Shown: one piece after another, positions 50,628 to 62,088 of the stretch
Numbering within the stretch: the first letter of the stretch is position 1
How the letters are laid out: every line of letters starts with the position of its first letter
Origin: Kineococcus aurantiacus
GTDB lineage: Bacteria > Actinomycetota > Actinomycetes > Actinomycetales > Kineococcaceae
Reading direction: 5' to 3'
Length of the DNA stretch: 64,000 nucleotides
NCBI RefSeq assembly: GCF_013409345.1
Contig: NZ_JACCBB010000001.1
Coordinates: 2,232,001 to 2,296,000 of the forward strand
Position numbers and translations under genes: made by a program
The notes under the pieces: model-generated
Told to the model about the DNA's origin: nothing
The model's database searches: none
The model's input: the letters and a program-made list of their open reading frames with translations, nothing else

Positions 50628-51332
50628 GTGGGAGTGCTCGACCGCTTCGAGCGTGGCGTGGAACGGGCCGTCAACGGTGTGTTCGCGCGGGCCTTCCGCA
50701 GCGAGGTGCAGCCCGTGGAGGTCGCCAGCGCGCTGCGCCGCGAGCTGGACGACCGCGCGGCGGTGCTGTCCCGCGGCCGCACGCTCGTCCCCAACAGCTT
50801 CATCGTGGAGCTCGGCCCGACCGACCACGAGAAGATCGCCTCCTGGCAGGACACCCTCGGCGACGAGCTCGTCGCGGCCGTCACCCAGCACGCCGAGAAG
50901 CAGCGGTACAGCTTCGTCGGCCCGGTGCGGGTGGGCTTCCACGAGGCCGACGACCTGGAGACGGGCGTCTTCCGGGTCCTGTCCTCCACCGTGAAGGGCA
51001 AGGTCGCCCCAGCCACGCCCCGCACCGACCAGGCCGGCCGGCCCCGCCTGGAGGTCGACGGGCGCGGGTACGTCCTGACGGAGACGGTCACGGTCCTGGG
51101 TCGCGGCTCGGACGCCGACGTCGTCCTGGACGACCCGGGGGTGTCCCGCCGGCACGCCGAGATCCGGGTCGCGCCCGCGGGGGCGCGGCTGTCCGACCTC
51201 AGCTCCACGAACGGCACGTTCGTCGACGGGGACCGCGTCTCCTCGGTCGACCTGTACGACGGGGCGGTGATCACCGTGGGGCGCAGCAAGCTGGTGTTCC
51301 ACGCCGCCCGGCGGGACGAGGCCTGGACGTGA
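50628..51332 (+). CDS. fhaA: FhaA, FHA-domain protein
   Basis: 234 residues: an N-terminal DUF3662 domain (about 1-115, GVLDRFERGVERAVNGVFARAF) and a C-terminal FHA domain (about 150-225: VLGRGSDADVVLDDPGVSRRHAEI, SSTNGTFVDG). FHA domains bind phosphothreonine, so it reads PknB-type phosphorylation and in relatives regulates peptidoglycan precursor export. First gene of the operon. Confidence 0.95.
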   Translation: MGVLDRFERGVERAVNGVFARAFRSEVQPVEVASALRRELDDRAAVLSRGRTLVPNSFIVELGPTDHEKIASWQDTLGDELVAAVTQHAEKQRYSFVGPVRVGFHEADDLETGVFRVLSSTVKGKVAPATPRTDQAGRPRLEVDGRGYVLTETVTVLGRGSDADVVLDDPGVSRRHAEIRVAPAGARLSDLSSTNGTFVDGDRVSSVDLYDGAVITVGRSKLVFHAARRDEAWT

Positions 51333-51345
51333 CGGGGACCCGTTC

Positions 51346-51828
51346 GTGAGCGAACTGACCCTCACCGTCCTGCGGCTGGGGTTGCTCGTCGTGCTCTGGC
51401 TGTTCGTCCTGGCCATCGTGGGCGTCCTGCGCGCCGACCTGCTCGGCACCCGGGTCACGACCCGGCGCACCGAGCGGGACCGGGCCCGGCCCCGGCGGGA
51501 CCCCGTCGAGGCCGCCCCCGCCCCGGCCCGCCCCCGCGCGACGCTCGTCGTCACCGAGGGGTCGCTGCGCGGGACGACGCTGACGCTGGGGCAGGCCCCC
51601 GTCCTCATCGGCCGCGGCAGCGACTGCACGCTGGTCCTCGACGACGAGTACGCCTCCACCAAGCACGTGCGCATCACCCCGGGCCCGGCCGGTGACGGCT
51701 GGGTCGTGGAGGACCTGCAGTCCACGAACGGCAGCTTCCTCGGCCGCGACCGCCTGACCACCCCCGCCCCCTTCGAGCCCGGGACGCCGTTGCGCATCGG
51801 CAAGACCGTGCTCGAGCTCCGGAGGTAG
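51346..51828 (+). CDS. fhaB: FhaB, membrane-anchored FHA protein
   Basis: 160 residues: a membrane helix at about 7-28 (VLRLGLLVVLWLFVLAIVGVL), a basic/Pro linker and an FHA domain at about 85-155 with GRGSDCTLVLDDEYASTKH and LQSTNGSF. In relatives it docks phosphorylated partners of the cell division and wall machinery. It lies 14 bases after fhaA and a few bases before pstP. Confidence 0.95.
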   Translation: MSELTLTVLRLGLLVVLWLFVLAIVGVLRADLLGTRVTTRRTERDRARPRRDPVEAAPAPARPRATLVVTEGSLRGTTLTLGQAPVLIGRGSDCTLVLDDEYASTKHVRITPGPAGDGWVVEDLQSTNGSFLGRDRLTTPAPFEPGTPLRIGKTVLELRR

Positions 51829-51831
51829 CCC

Positions 51832-53187
51832 GTGGCCATCGCCCTGAACTACGCGGCCCGGTCGGACGTCGGGCTGGGACGGACCACCAACCAGGACTCC
51901 GGGTACGCCGGCCCGCACCTGCTCGTCGTCGCCGACGGCATGGGCGGGCACGCGGGCGGGGACGTCGCCAGCTCCCTCGCGGTCGGTGAGCTGTCGGTCC
52001 TGGACGGGGAGTCGCACGGCAGCGACGACGCCGCGCAGCACCTGCACGACGCCATCGAGGCCGCCAACGAGCAGCTGCGCCGCCGCGTGGACTCCGAACC
52101 GGACCTCGCCGGCATGGGCACCACGGTCACGGCGGTCCTGCGCGCGGGGTCGCGGCTGGTGCTGGCCCACATCGGCGACTCCCGCGGCTACCTGCTGCGC
52201 GACGGGCGGCTGACGCAGCTGACGAAGGACCACAGCTACGTCCAGTCGCTCATCGACGAGGGCCGGATCAGCCCCGAGGAGGCCGAGCGCCACCCGCAGC
52301 GGTCGGTGATCATGCGGGTGCTGACGGGCCGCGACGACGACGAGGCGGACGTCTCGGTGCGCGAGGCGCGCCCGGGCGACCGGTACCTGCTGTGCAGCGA
52401 CGGCCTGTCGGGCGTCGTCAGCCACGACACGATCGCCGAGACCCTCGCCGCGGGCCTGGAACCGGACACCACGTGCCAGCGGCTCGTGGAGCTGGCCCTG
52501 CGCGGCGGCGGCCCGGACAACATCACGTGCCTGGTGGCCGACGTCGTCGAGCTCGGCGGCGGGTCGGCGCCCTCGACGACGCCGCAGGTCGTGGGCGCGG
52601 CCGCCTTCCACCGGCCCCGCCGCTCGTCGGCGGCGGGGACCCCCGCCGCGCGGGCCGCCGCGCTGCGCGCCGCGCAGGACGAGTCCGACGACTCGGAGGA
52701 CGACCATGACGGCACCGGCCGCCCGTCGCTGACCGACCGCGAGCGCCGGCGCCGCCGGCTGCGGTGGGTCGCGGGCCCGCTGCTGCTGGTGCTGCTGGTG
52801 GCGGCCGGGGGCTTCGCGGTGTGGCGCTGGAGCCAGCAGCAGTACTTCGTGGGCGCCGACGGCGGCACGGTGGCGATCTACCAGGGGCTGTCGCAGGACG
52901 TGGGGCCGTTGCGGACGTCGCACGTGCTGGAGAGCACGACGATCGAGGTGGCGGACCTGCCGACGACGTGGGCCGGCCGGGTGCGGGCGCGGGTGACGTC
53001 GAGCAGCCTGGCGGACGCGCGGCAGCTGGTGACGAACCTGGAGGGGTTCGCGGCGGCGTGCCGGGCCGCGACGACCCCGGCCCCCGCCCCGACCGCGAGC
53101 CCGACCGCGAGCCCCACCGCGACGGCGAGCCCCACACCCACCCCCACCGGGACCGTGACCCCCGAGGACTGCGGAGGTGTCGGCTGA
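51832..53187 (+). CDS. pstP: PstP, PP2C-type Ser/Thr phosphatase
   Basis: 451 residues. A cytoplasmic PP2C domain (about 1-240) with the metal-binding aspartates of RTTNQDSGYAG, VVADGMGGH, GDSRGYLLR, CSDGLSG and GGGPDNIT; one transmembrane helix at about 314-336; and an outer tail ending in Pro/Thr repeats (TPTPTGTVT). It opposes PknB. Its stop overlaps rodA's ATG (TGATG). Confidence 0.96.
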   Translation: MAIALNYAARSDVGLGRTTNQDSGYAGPHLLVVADGMGGHAGGDVASSLAVGELSVLDGESHGSDDAAQHLHDAIEAANEQLRRRVDSEPDLAGMGTTVTAVLRAGSRLVLAHIGDSRGYLLRDGRLTQLTKDHSYVQSLIDEGRISPEEAERHPQRSVIMRVLTGRDDDEADVSVREARPGDRYLLCSDGLSGVVSHDTIAETLAAGLEPDTTCQRLVELALRGGGPDNITCLVADVVELGGGSAPSTTPQVVGAAAFHRPRRSSAAGTPAARAAALRAAQDESDDSEDDHDGTGRPSLTDRERRRRRLRWVAGPLLLVLLVAAGGFAVWRWSQQQYFVGADGGTVAIYQGLSQDVGPLRTSHVLESTTIEVADLPTTWAGRVRARVTSSSLADARQLVTNLEGFAAACRAATTPAPAPTASPTASPTATASPTPTPTGTVTPEDCGGVG

Positions 53188-54560
53188 TGGCCACCGTCCT
53201 GCCCGTGTACCCCACGACGCGACGCAACGTGGAGCTCGCGCTCGTCGTGCTGGCCGTCGTCATCGCCGGCGGCGCGTGGGCCGTCGTGGGGCTGACCCTC
53301 GACGGGTCGCTGCCGCCGAACCTCTTCGCGTACGCCGGCGGGCTGGGCGGCCTGGCGGTCGTGCTGCACCTGCTGATGCGCTGGCGGGCCCCGCACGCCG
53401 ACCCGATGCTGCTGCCGGTGGCGACCCTGCTCAACGGGATCGGCCTGGTGATGATCCACCGCATCGACCTGGCCGAGGGCACCTCGGCGGCGTCCCGGCA
53501 GTTCGTCTGGTCCGCGCTGGGGGTCGTCGCGGCGGGGGTCGTGCTGGTCCTCGTCCGCGACCACCGCATCCTGCGCCGGTACACGTGGACGGCGGCCGTG
53601 GCGGGTCTGGTCCTGCTGCTGCTGCCGATGGTCCCGGGGCTGGGGCGCACCGTGAACGGGGCGCGCATCTGGATCGGCCTGGCCGGGTTCACGTTCCAGC
53701 CCGGGGAGCTGGCGAAGATCTGCCTGGCGGTGTTCTTCGCCGGCTACCTCGTGGTGCACCGCGACGCCCTGAGCCTGACCGGCCGCAAGGTGCTGCTCCT
53801 GCAGCTGCCGCGCGCCCGGGACCTGGGCCCGATCCTGCTGGCGTGGGTGGCGAGCATCGGCATCCTCGTCCTGCAGCGGGACCTGGGGACGTCGCTGCTG
53901 TTCTTCGGCCTGTTCGTCGCGGTGCTGTACGTCTCCACCGAGCGCGTGTCGTGGATCGTGCTGGGCCTGCTGATGTTCTCGGCGGCGGCGGTGTTCGCGG
54001 CCACGACGATGGGTCACGTCCAGGCCCGCGTGGACATCTGGCTGCACCCGTTCACGGCGCAGAACCGCAGCGGGGCCAGCTTCCAGCTCGTGCAGGGGCT
54101 GTACGGGATGGCGAACGGCGGGCTGACGGGCACGGGCCTGGGGCAGGGCCGCCCGCAGACCGTCCCGTACGCCAACTCGGACTTCATCTACTCCTCCCTG
54201 GGGGAGGAGCTGGGGCTGGCCGGGCTGTTCGCGGTGCTCGCGCTGTACGTGGTGCTCGTCGAGCGGGGGCTGCGGACCGCCATCGGCGTGCGGGACGGGT
54301 TCGGCAAGCTGCTCGCGGCGGGCCTGGCGTTCTCGGTGACGCTGCAGGTGTTCGTCGTCGTCGGCGGCGTGACCCGGGTCATCCCGCTGACGGGCCTGAC
54401 GATGCCGTTCCTGGCCGCGGGCGGGTCGTCGCTGGTGTCGAACTGGATCGTGGTGGCGCTGCTGCTGCGCGTCTCGGACCTGGCCCGGCGCCCCGCCGCG
54501 GAGGTCCGCAACGGCCCCGAGGGCGACACGGGCGTGACGCAGGTGGTGAGGACGCTGTGA
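53187..54560 (+). CDS. rodA: RodA/FtsW-family SEDS glycosyltransferase
   Basis: 457 residues with about eleven hydrophobic segments. SEDS signatures include GARIWIGLAGFTFQPGELAKI, LQRDLGTSLLFFG, and SDFIYSSLGEELGLAG. These proteins polymerise lipid II into glycan strands and act with a class B PBP, here the overlapping pbpA. Overlaps on both sides (TGATG with pstP, GTGA with pbpA) indicate coupled translation. Confidence 0.95.
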   Translation: MATVLPVYPTTRRNVELALVVLAVVIAGGAWAVVGLTLDGSLPPNLFAYAGGLGGLAVVLHLLMRWRAPHADPMLLPVATLLNGIGLVMIHRIDLAEGTSAASRQFVWSALGVVAAGVVLVLVRDHRILRRYTWTAAVAGLVLLLLPMVPGLGRTVNGARIWIGLAGFTFQPGELAKICLAVFFAGYLVVHRDALSLTGRKVLLLQLPRARDLGPILLAWVASIGILVLQRDLGTSLLFFGLFVAVLYVSTERVSWIVLGLLMFSAAAVFAATTMGHVQARVDIWLHPFTAQNRSGASFQLVQGLYGMANGGLTGTGLGQGRPQTVPYANSDFIYSSLGEELGLAGLFAVLALYVVLVERGLRTAIGVRDGFGKLLAAGLAFSVTLQVFVVVGGVTRVIPLTGLTMPFLAAGGSSLVSNWIVVALLLRVSDLARRPAAEVRNGPEGDTGVTQVVRTL

Positions 54561-56020
54561 ACCGTCCCCTGCGCCGGCTGTCCCTCGTCGTCGCCTTCCT
54601 GTTCTTCGCCCTCTTCGCCTCCACGACGTGGGTGCAGTTCCTGTCGGCGGGCAAGCTGAACGCCATGCCGGGCAACTCCCGGCAGCTGTACGCCGAGTTC
54701 GGCCGCGAGCGCGGCGCGATCCTCGTGCAGGGCGGCGCGGCGGTCGCGACGAGCGCGGAGTCGGGCGACGCCTACCAGTTCCAGCGGCAGTACCCGGCGG
54801 GGCCGCTGTACGCGCCGCTGACGGGCTTCTACTCGCTGCGCTACGGCACGTCGGCGGTCGAGCGCGCCGAGAACGACGTGCTGTCCGGCTCGGCCGACGA
54901 GCTGTTCTACCGGAACCTGTCGAGCCTGCTGACCGGTGAGCAGCCCAAGGGCGCGGACGTGACCCTGACGATCCAGCCGAAGGTGCAGCAGGCCGCGTGG
55001 GACGCCCTGGCGGGCCGCAAGGGCGCCGTCGTGGCGCTGGACCCCGCCACGGGTGACGTGCTGGCGATGGTGTCCAGCCCCAGCTACGACCCGAACGCCC
55101 TGGCCAGCCACGACGGCGGGACCGAGCAGGAGGCCTGGACGTCGCTGAACGCCGACGAGGACGAGCCGATGCTGAACCGCGCGACGTCGCAGCTGTACCC
55201 GCCGGGGTCGACGTTCAAGCTGATCACGGCGGCGGCGGCGCTGGAGAGCGGCGACTACACCGCGGACACCCTGCTGCCCGGGCCGCAGGAGCTGACGCTG
55301 CCGCAGACGAGCAACACGCTGAAGAACGACGAGGGCACGGCGTGCGGGCCGAACGACCAGGTGTCGCTGGCGGACGCGCTGAAGATCTCCTGCAACACGG
55401 CGTTCGGGTCGCTGGGGCTGACGCTGGGCGCGGACGCGCTCGACGCGCAGGCCGCGAAGTTCGGGTTCGGGCAGTCGCTGTCCATCCCGACGTCGGTCGC
55501 CACGAGCAGCTTCCCCACCGGGGACGAGGTCGCCGGCCCGCTGCTGGCGTACTCCGCGATCGGGCAGGGCAACGACCTGGCGACGCCGCTGCAGGTCGCG
55601 ATGATCTCGGCGGCCATCGCCAACGACGGTGTCGTCATGCAGCCGAACATCGTCGCGGACGTGCGCGAGGCCGACCAGACGGCCGACGTCATCGACCAGC
55701 CGTCGCCGCGGGAGCTGGGGCGCGCGGTCAGCTCGGACACCGCGCAGACGCTGCAGCGGATGATGGAGCTGGTCGTCTCCGACGGCACCGGGACGCGCGC
55801 CCAGATCGACGGCGCGACGGTGGGCGGGAAGACGGGGACGGCGCAGCACGGCACGGGGCTGCCGCCCTACGCGTGGTTCACGTCGTTCGCGGAGGAGGGC
55901 GGGAAGCAGGTCGCGGTCGCCGTCGTGATCGAGGACGGCGGGTCGACCGAGAGCGCGTACGGGGGGCGGCTGTCCGCACCGGTCGCCAAGACGGTGATGG
56001 AAGCGGCCCTCGATGGGTGA
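54557..56020 (+). CDS. pbpA: class B penicillin-binding protein PbpA
   Basis: 487 residues. An N-terminal membrane anchor (RLSLVVAFLFFALFASTTW), a dimerisation-type domain, and the transpeptidase domain with the three motifs STFK (218-221, catalytic Ser218), SCN (278-280) and KTG (425-427). It cross-links peptidoglycan together with RodA. GTG 54557 overlaps rodA. Confidence 0.96.
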   Translation: MNRPLRRLSLVVAFLFFALFASTTWVQFLSAGKLNAMPGNSRQLYAEFGRERGAILVQGGAAVATSAESGDAYQFQRQYPAGPLYAPLTGFYSLRYGTSAVERAENDVLSGSADELFYRNLSSLLTGEQPKGADVTLTIQPKVQQAAWDALAGRKGAVVALDPATGDVLAMVSSPSYDPNALASHDGGTEQEAWTSLNADEDEPMLNRATSQLYPPGSTFKLITAAAALESGDYTADTLLPGPQELTLPQTSNTLKNDEGTACGPNDQVSLADALKISCNTAFGSLGLTLGADALDAQAAKFGFGQSLSIPTSVATSSFPTGDEVAGPLLAYSAIGQGNDLATPLQVAMISAAIANDGVVMQPNIVADVREADQTADVIDQPSPRELGRAVSSDTAQTLQRMMELVVSDGTGTRAQIDGATVGGKTGTAQHGTGLPPYAWFTSFAEEGGKQVAVAVVIEDGGSTESAYGGRLSAPVAKTVMEAALDG

Positions 56021-56041
56021 TCCGAAGGAACGGGGAGAGCA

Positions 56042-58026
<1,985 letters not shown>

Positions 58027-58030
<4 letters not shown>

Positions 58031-58848
58031 CGCGCGTCCTGCACCTGTCCGACACGCACCTCCTGGCCGGCGGTGCCCTGCACGGCGGGCTCGTCGACAC
58101 CACCGCGGCGCTCGGGCACGTCCTGGAGTCGCTGCACCGCGTCGGGCCCCTCGACGCCGTCGTGGTGTCGGGGGACGTCTCCGACGACGGCACCGTCGCC
58201 TCCTACGAGACGGTCCGGGACCTGGTGGGCCCCTTCGCGCGCGCCCACGGGGCCGTGCCGGTGTTCGCGATGGGCAACCACGACCTGCCCGAGGGGTTCA
58301 CGCGGGTGCTGGGCCCGACGCGCTCGGTGCACGACGTCGACGGGTTCCGGTTCGTGGTGCTGGACTCCTCGGTGCCCGGCATGGGGTACGGGTCGCTGGG
58401 GGCCGAGCAGCTGGACTGGCTGCGCTCGGTGCTGGCGACGCCCGCGCCGCGGGGGTCCGCCGTCGTCGTCCACCACTCCCCCGTCCCGGCGCCCACGGTG
58501 CTGCACGAGGGGCTGAAGCTGCAGGACCCGGGCGGCCTGCTGGCCGCGCTGGAGGGGTCGGACGTGCGGGTCGTGCTGTCGGGGCACTACCACCACCCGG
58601 CGGCGCAGACGCTGGCCTCGGGCCTGACCCTGCTGGTCGCCCCGGCCGTCGCCAACCGCGCCGACCCGTTCGCCGCCCCGGGGCGCGAGCGGATCCTGCG
58701 CGGGTCGGGGGCGCTGCTCGTCGAGGTCGACGACCGCGGGGTGCGCTCGCACGTCCTGTCGGTCCCCTCCCCCGGTGACGGGGAGGAGCTGTTCGAGCTG
58801 GACGAGGCGACCGTGGCGCGGATCGTCGCCGAGTCCGGGCCGGCCTGA
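58027..58848 (+). CDS. calcineurin-like metallophosphoesterase
   Basis: 273 residues. The five phosphoesterase motifs are all present: LHLSDTHL, VVVSGDVSDDG, AMGNHDLP, VHHSPV and SGHYHHPA. The arrangement is that of the CpdA-like class III cyclic nucleotide/phospholipid phosphodiesterases. GTG 58027 overlaps the pknB stop as GTGA, so it is co-translated with the kinase, an unusual partner. Confidence 0.93.
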
Positions 58849-58933
58849 GCCGGGGACCGATCTGCCCGAACCGGTGGCGACGGGCCGTCACGGCGTGCGA
58901 CGGTGAGGTGCTCCGGAGGAAGGGAACAGCGTC

Positions 58934-59131
58934 GTGACCTCGTTCGCCGTCATCACCGCCACGCTCGTCGTCGTGGCCCTCGTCCTGCTGGTTCTCATCG
59001 TCGCGCTGACGGTGCGCGACCGGGCCCGCGACCGGTCCTGGCGGCACGTCCCGCACCGGGACGACTGGGACCTCGCGACGTCGCGCGGGGTCGGCGGGTA
59101 CCGGCACGACCAGCCCGGCCCGGGGGCCTGA
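58934..59131 (+). CDS. 65-residue single-pass membrane protein
   Basis: From GTG 58934, preceded by GGAGGAAGGGA. One helix at about residues 4-26 (FAVITATLVVVALVLLVLIV) and a charged, Arg/Asp-rich tail with WRHVPHRDDWDLATSR. No family known. It stands between the metallophosphoesterase and the arsenate reductase-like gene. Confidence 0.7.
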   Translation: MTSFAVITATLVVVALVLLVLIVALTVRDRARDRSWRHVPHRDDWDLATSRGVGGYRHDQPGPGA

Positions 59132-59152
59132 GGACTCACGCCCCGGTCGGTC

Positions 59153-59194
59153 CCGGCCGGTCAGCCCCGGCCGGTCAGCCCCGGCCGGTCAGCC
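59153..59194. repeat. 14-bp tandem repeat, three units, over the arsC-like stop
   Basis: CCGGCCGGTCAGCC three times, covering the stop codon (59175-59177) of the convergent gene. Slippage would change its C-terminus. Confidence 0.85.
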
Positions 59195-59606
59195 GCCGGT
59201 GCAGCTGCTCGACGCGGGCGGCGATGTCGTCGCGGACCAGCCGCATCCGCTCCTCGCCCTCGATGCCGCGGGTGGAGGGCTCGTCGGTCTCCCACACCTC
59301 CACCGCGGTCCCGCCGGTGGGCTCGACGCGGGCCTCGTCGCCGAGGACGACGACGAGGTCGGCGTCCTGGACGAGCTCGTCGGTCAGCTGCCGCGTCCGC
59401 TGGTCGCCGATGTCGACGCCGACCTCGCGCAGGCTCTCGACGGCCTGCGCGTTGAGCGACGTCCCGGCCCGGGTGCCGGCGGACCCGACCCGGACGGGGT
59501 GGTCGGGGTGGGCGGCGACGAGCTGCCGCATGAGGCCGGCGGCCATCTGCGACTTGCCGCCGTTCCGGACGCAGACGAACAGGACGCTGGGTGCGGTGGT
59601 GGTCAT
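59175..59606 (-). CDS. arsenate reductase/low-MW phosphatase-like protein
   Basis: 143 residues. The P-loop CVRNGGKSQMAAG has catalytic Cys12 but a lysine (Lys18) where the phosphatase CX5R motif has arginine, and DADLVVVLGDEA holds the general acid region. The pattern matches actinobacterial arsenate reductase-like proteins that use mycothiol, but no arsenic genes lie nearby, so substrate is uncertain. Confidence 0.8.
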   Translation of the reverse strand: MTTTAPSVLFVCVRNGGKSQMAAGLMRQLVAAHPDHPVRVGSAGTRAGTSLNAQAVESLREVGVDIGDQRTRQLTDELVQDADLVVVLGDEARVEPTGGTAVEVWETDEPSTRGIEGEERMRLVRDDIAARVEQLHRRLTGRG

Positions 59607-59664
59607 CGCGGGGTCTCCGGGGGCGGGAGGGGGTTCTCGGTCCCCACGATGGTGACGGACCGCC

Positions 59665-61104
59665 TCAGTCCCGGCGCGACCCGACCGCGTGGGCGTCCGG
59701 GACGCGGACCTGCGCGGCGGCGACGTTGTCGACGAACCGGCCGGGCCGGCGCAGGGCCTGCTCGACCTGCTCCAGGCTGCGGCCCTTGGGCTCGGGCACG
59801 TACCGGGCGACGAACACGATGCACAGCACGTTCATGAGGGCGTAGATGCCGAACGTGGCGGTGCGGCCGATGGTGTTCACGGCGGTGAGCGCGGTGACGG
59901 CGATGAGCAGGTCGAAACCCCACAGGGTGAGGGCGGCCAGGCTGGTCGCGGGTCCGCGCACCGCCAGCGGCAGGATCTCCGGCCCGAGCAGCCACACGAC
60001 CGACTGCATGCTGACGCCGTTGAGCCCGATGTACGCGAACAACGCCCCCACGATGACCCACTGCTGGGCGGTGGACGTCTGCTCGGGCAGGAACGACAGC
60101 GCGAGGACGCCCATCGCGATCGCCGAACCCGGCATGAGCAGCAGCAGGATGCGGCGGCGGCCGACGCGGTCGAGGAGCAGGGTCCCCGCGATCCCGGCGG
60201 CGACGAGCATGACGCCGATGCCGATGCCGGTGAGCAGGGCGACGGAGTCGCCGAACCCGGCGTCGGTCAGCACGGTCGGGGCGTAGTAGACGACCGCGTT
60301 GATGCCGGTGAGCTGGGAGAACATGGCGATGCCGAGCGCGGCGACGAGGGCGGGGCGGATCCAGCCCCGGCGCAGTTCCTTCCAGGGGTTGGTCGGCAGC
60401 CGGTCCTGCACGGCGTGGATGCCGGCGATCTCGGCGTCGACGTCGTCCTCGGGGCGGCGCAGCCGGGCGAGGACCCGGCGGGCCTCGTCGGTGCGGCCGG
60501 CTTCGACGAGCCAGCGAGGGCTCTCGGGCAGCCGCGTCATGCCGATCACGAGGACGACGGCGGGCACGACGGCGAGGGCGAACATCCACCGCCAGCCGCC
60601 GCTGCCGGCCAGCAGGTAGCCGCAGACGTAGGCGACGAGCTGTCCGATGGCGACCATGAGCTGGAACAGGACCATGAGCCGGCCCCGGATCCCCGGCGGG
60701 GCCATCTCGGCGATGTAGACGGGGACCATCGCGGAGGCCCCGCCGACGGACAGGCCCAGCACGAACCGGGCTGCGATGAGCGAGCCGGTGTCGGGGGCCA
60801 GGGCGGCGGCGACCGCGCCGAGGCCGAAGACGACGGCCACGGCGGCGACGATCCGCCTGCGTCCGTAGCGGTTCGACAGCGCGCCGCCGCCGAGGGCGCC
60901 GACCATGGCGCCGACGAGGATGGCGCTGACGACGATCTCCTGCTGCCGGGAGGACAGGCCGAAGTCGCGGCTGAGGAACAGCAGCGCGCTGGAGATGATG
61001 CCGGTGTCGTAGCCGAACAGGAGCCCGCCGAGGGCGGAGGTCGCGGCGACGGCGTAGACGAGCCGGGGCTGTCCGGTCGCGGGCGCCGCGGCGGCGGCGC
61101 TCAC
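59665..61104 (-). CDS. MFS sugar transporter
   Basis: 479 residues, twelve hydrophobic segments. Sugar-porter signatures: GYDTGIISSAL, the loop R-x-GRRR (NRYGRRRIV, DRVGRRRIL), SVGGASAMVPVYIAEMAPPGIRG, PESPRWLV and PEPKGRSLEQVE at the end. It belongs to the sugar-porter subfamily and imports a polyol or sugar with protons. ATG 61104 overlaps the dioxygenase stop. Confidence 0.94.
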   Translation of the reverse strand: MSAAAAAPATGQPRLVYAVAATSALGGLLFGYDTGIISSALLFLSRDFGLSSRQQEIVVSAILVGAMVGALGGGALSNRYGRRRIVAAVAVVFGLGAVAAALAPDTGSLIAARFVLGLSVGGASAMVPVYIAEMAPPGIRGRLMVLFQLMVAIGQLVAYVCGYLLAGSGGWRWMFALAVVPAVVLVIGMTRLPESPRWLVEAGRTDEARRVLARLRRPEDDVDAEIAGIHAVQDRLPTNPWKELRRGWIRPALVAALGIAMFSQLTGINAVVYYAPTVLTDAGFGDSVALLTGIGIGVMLVAAGIAGTLLLDRVGRRRILLLLMPGSAIAMGVLALSFLPEQTSTAQQWVIVGALFAYIGLNGVSMQSVVWLLGPEILPLAVRGPATSLAALTLWGFDLLIAVTALTAVNTIGRTATFGIYALMNVLCIVFVARYVPEPKGRSLEQVEQALRRPGRFVDNVAAAQVRVPDAHAVGSRRD

Positions 61105-61955
61105 GCCTCACCCATGACGAGGCCCTCGATGGTGTGCTTCTGGGTGATGGGGGTGAGCTCGTCGACGACGGGGCAGTGCAGGTGGGCCTTGACCCGCTCG
61201 GGCAGGGTCTCCCAGTACCGCTTCGTGACGGCCATGTCGTGGTGCTCGGCGTTGCCGGCGCCGGGGGCGTCGACGCCCAGGACGAGCACGGGCCGGGCCT
61301 TCTCGGAGTGGTTCGTCGTGCCGCGGTGGATGGTCAGCGCCGAGCGCGCCGAGACGTCACCGCGCTGCGGGTACTTGCGGACGGCGCGTTCCTCGTACCG
61401 GCCGTAGTCGGCCTTGTCGGGGAACATCTCGTGCTTGAACTGCGTCCCGTCGTCGAACTGGGTACCGAGGGCGATCTCGAACGGGCCCATGTCCTCCTCG
61501 GTGTCGACGGCGGTGAGGTTGAAGGCCAGGGAGGTCAGGCGCCCGTCGCGCTTGGTCTCCTCGGGGGCGGGGAAGTCGCGGTGCCAGGGCTGGTTCACGG
61601 CGCCGGCGAAGGGGACGTCGAACCCGAGTTCGACGATCTCGTAGTCCGGCCCGAGGACGCCCTCGCAGACCCGGCGGACCCACGGGTGGTCGACGAGGTC
61701 GACGAACCCGCGCAGCTGCTCGGGGTGGATCTCCACGTAGTAGCGGTTGGGGCCGCGGCCGACGGCGCCGTCGGGGCGGGAGCGGGCCTCGGAGAACGCG
61801 GCCTCGATGTCCTCGCGGAGCCGGTCGGCCCACTCGGTGCTGAAGGCGCCCTTGCGGGCGACGATGCCGTCGCGGTGGATGGTCGCGACGAGTTCCTCGG
61901 TGCTGGGGCCCTGGTCCTGCGTCTGGTCCGGAACGTGCTGAGCTTCCGCGGTCAT
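61101..61955 (-). CDS. phytanoyl-CoA dioxygenase family (PhyH) enzyme
   Basis: 284 residues. Fe(II)/2-oxoglutarate dioxygenase features: WHRDF gives the HxD pair, and HRGTTNHSEKARP supplies the distal His and the Arg for 2-oxoglutarate. It probably hydroxylates the substrate brought in by the coupled sugar-type transporter. ATG 61955 follows GAGGTGG. The divergent LacI gene and its two operator copies control it. Confidence 0.9.
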   Translation of the reverse strand: MTAEAQHVPDQTQDQGPSTEELVATIHRDGIVARKGAFSTEWADRLREDIEAAFSEARSRPDGAVGRGPNRYYVEIHPEQLRGFVDLVDHPWVRRVCEGVLGPDYEIVELGFDVPFAGAVNQPWHRDFPAPEETKRDGRLTSLAFNLTAVDTEEDMGPFEIALGTQFDDGTQFKHEMFPDKADYGRYEERAVRKYPQRGDVSARSALTIHRGTTNHSEKARPVLVLGVDAPGAGNAEHHDMAVTKRYWETLPERVKAHLHCPVVDELTPITQKHTIEGLVMGEA

Positions 61956-61995
61956 GACGTCCACCTCTTCGTCGAGTACGGGGTTCGCCCCAGTC

Positions 61996-62019
61996 TGCAA
62001 CGTGGCATGCCACGTGGCA
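61996..62019. promoter_or_regulatory. two tandem LacI-type operators
   Basis: TGCAACGTGGCA (61996-62007) and TGCCACGTGGCA (62008-62019) are immediately adjacent 12-base boxes, the second a perfect palindrome with a central CG, as LacI-family sites have. The junction also forms the palindrome ACGTGGCATGCCACGT. They lie between the divergent LacI gene and the dioxygenase-transporter operon. Confidence 0.7.
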
Positions 62020-62088
62020 AGCGGACAGGGCGACCACCCGTGCGACGATCGGCGGGCAACGCGGTGGGACGGACGGGAGAGGTGCTGG

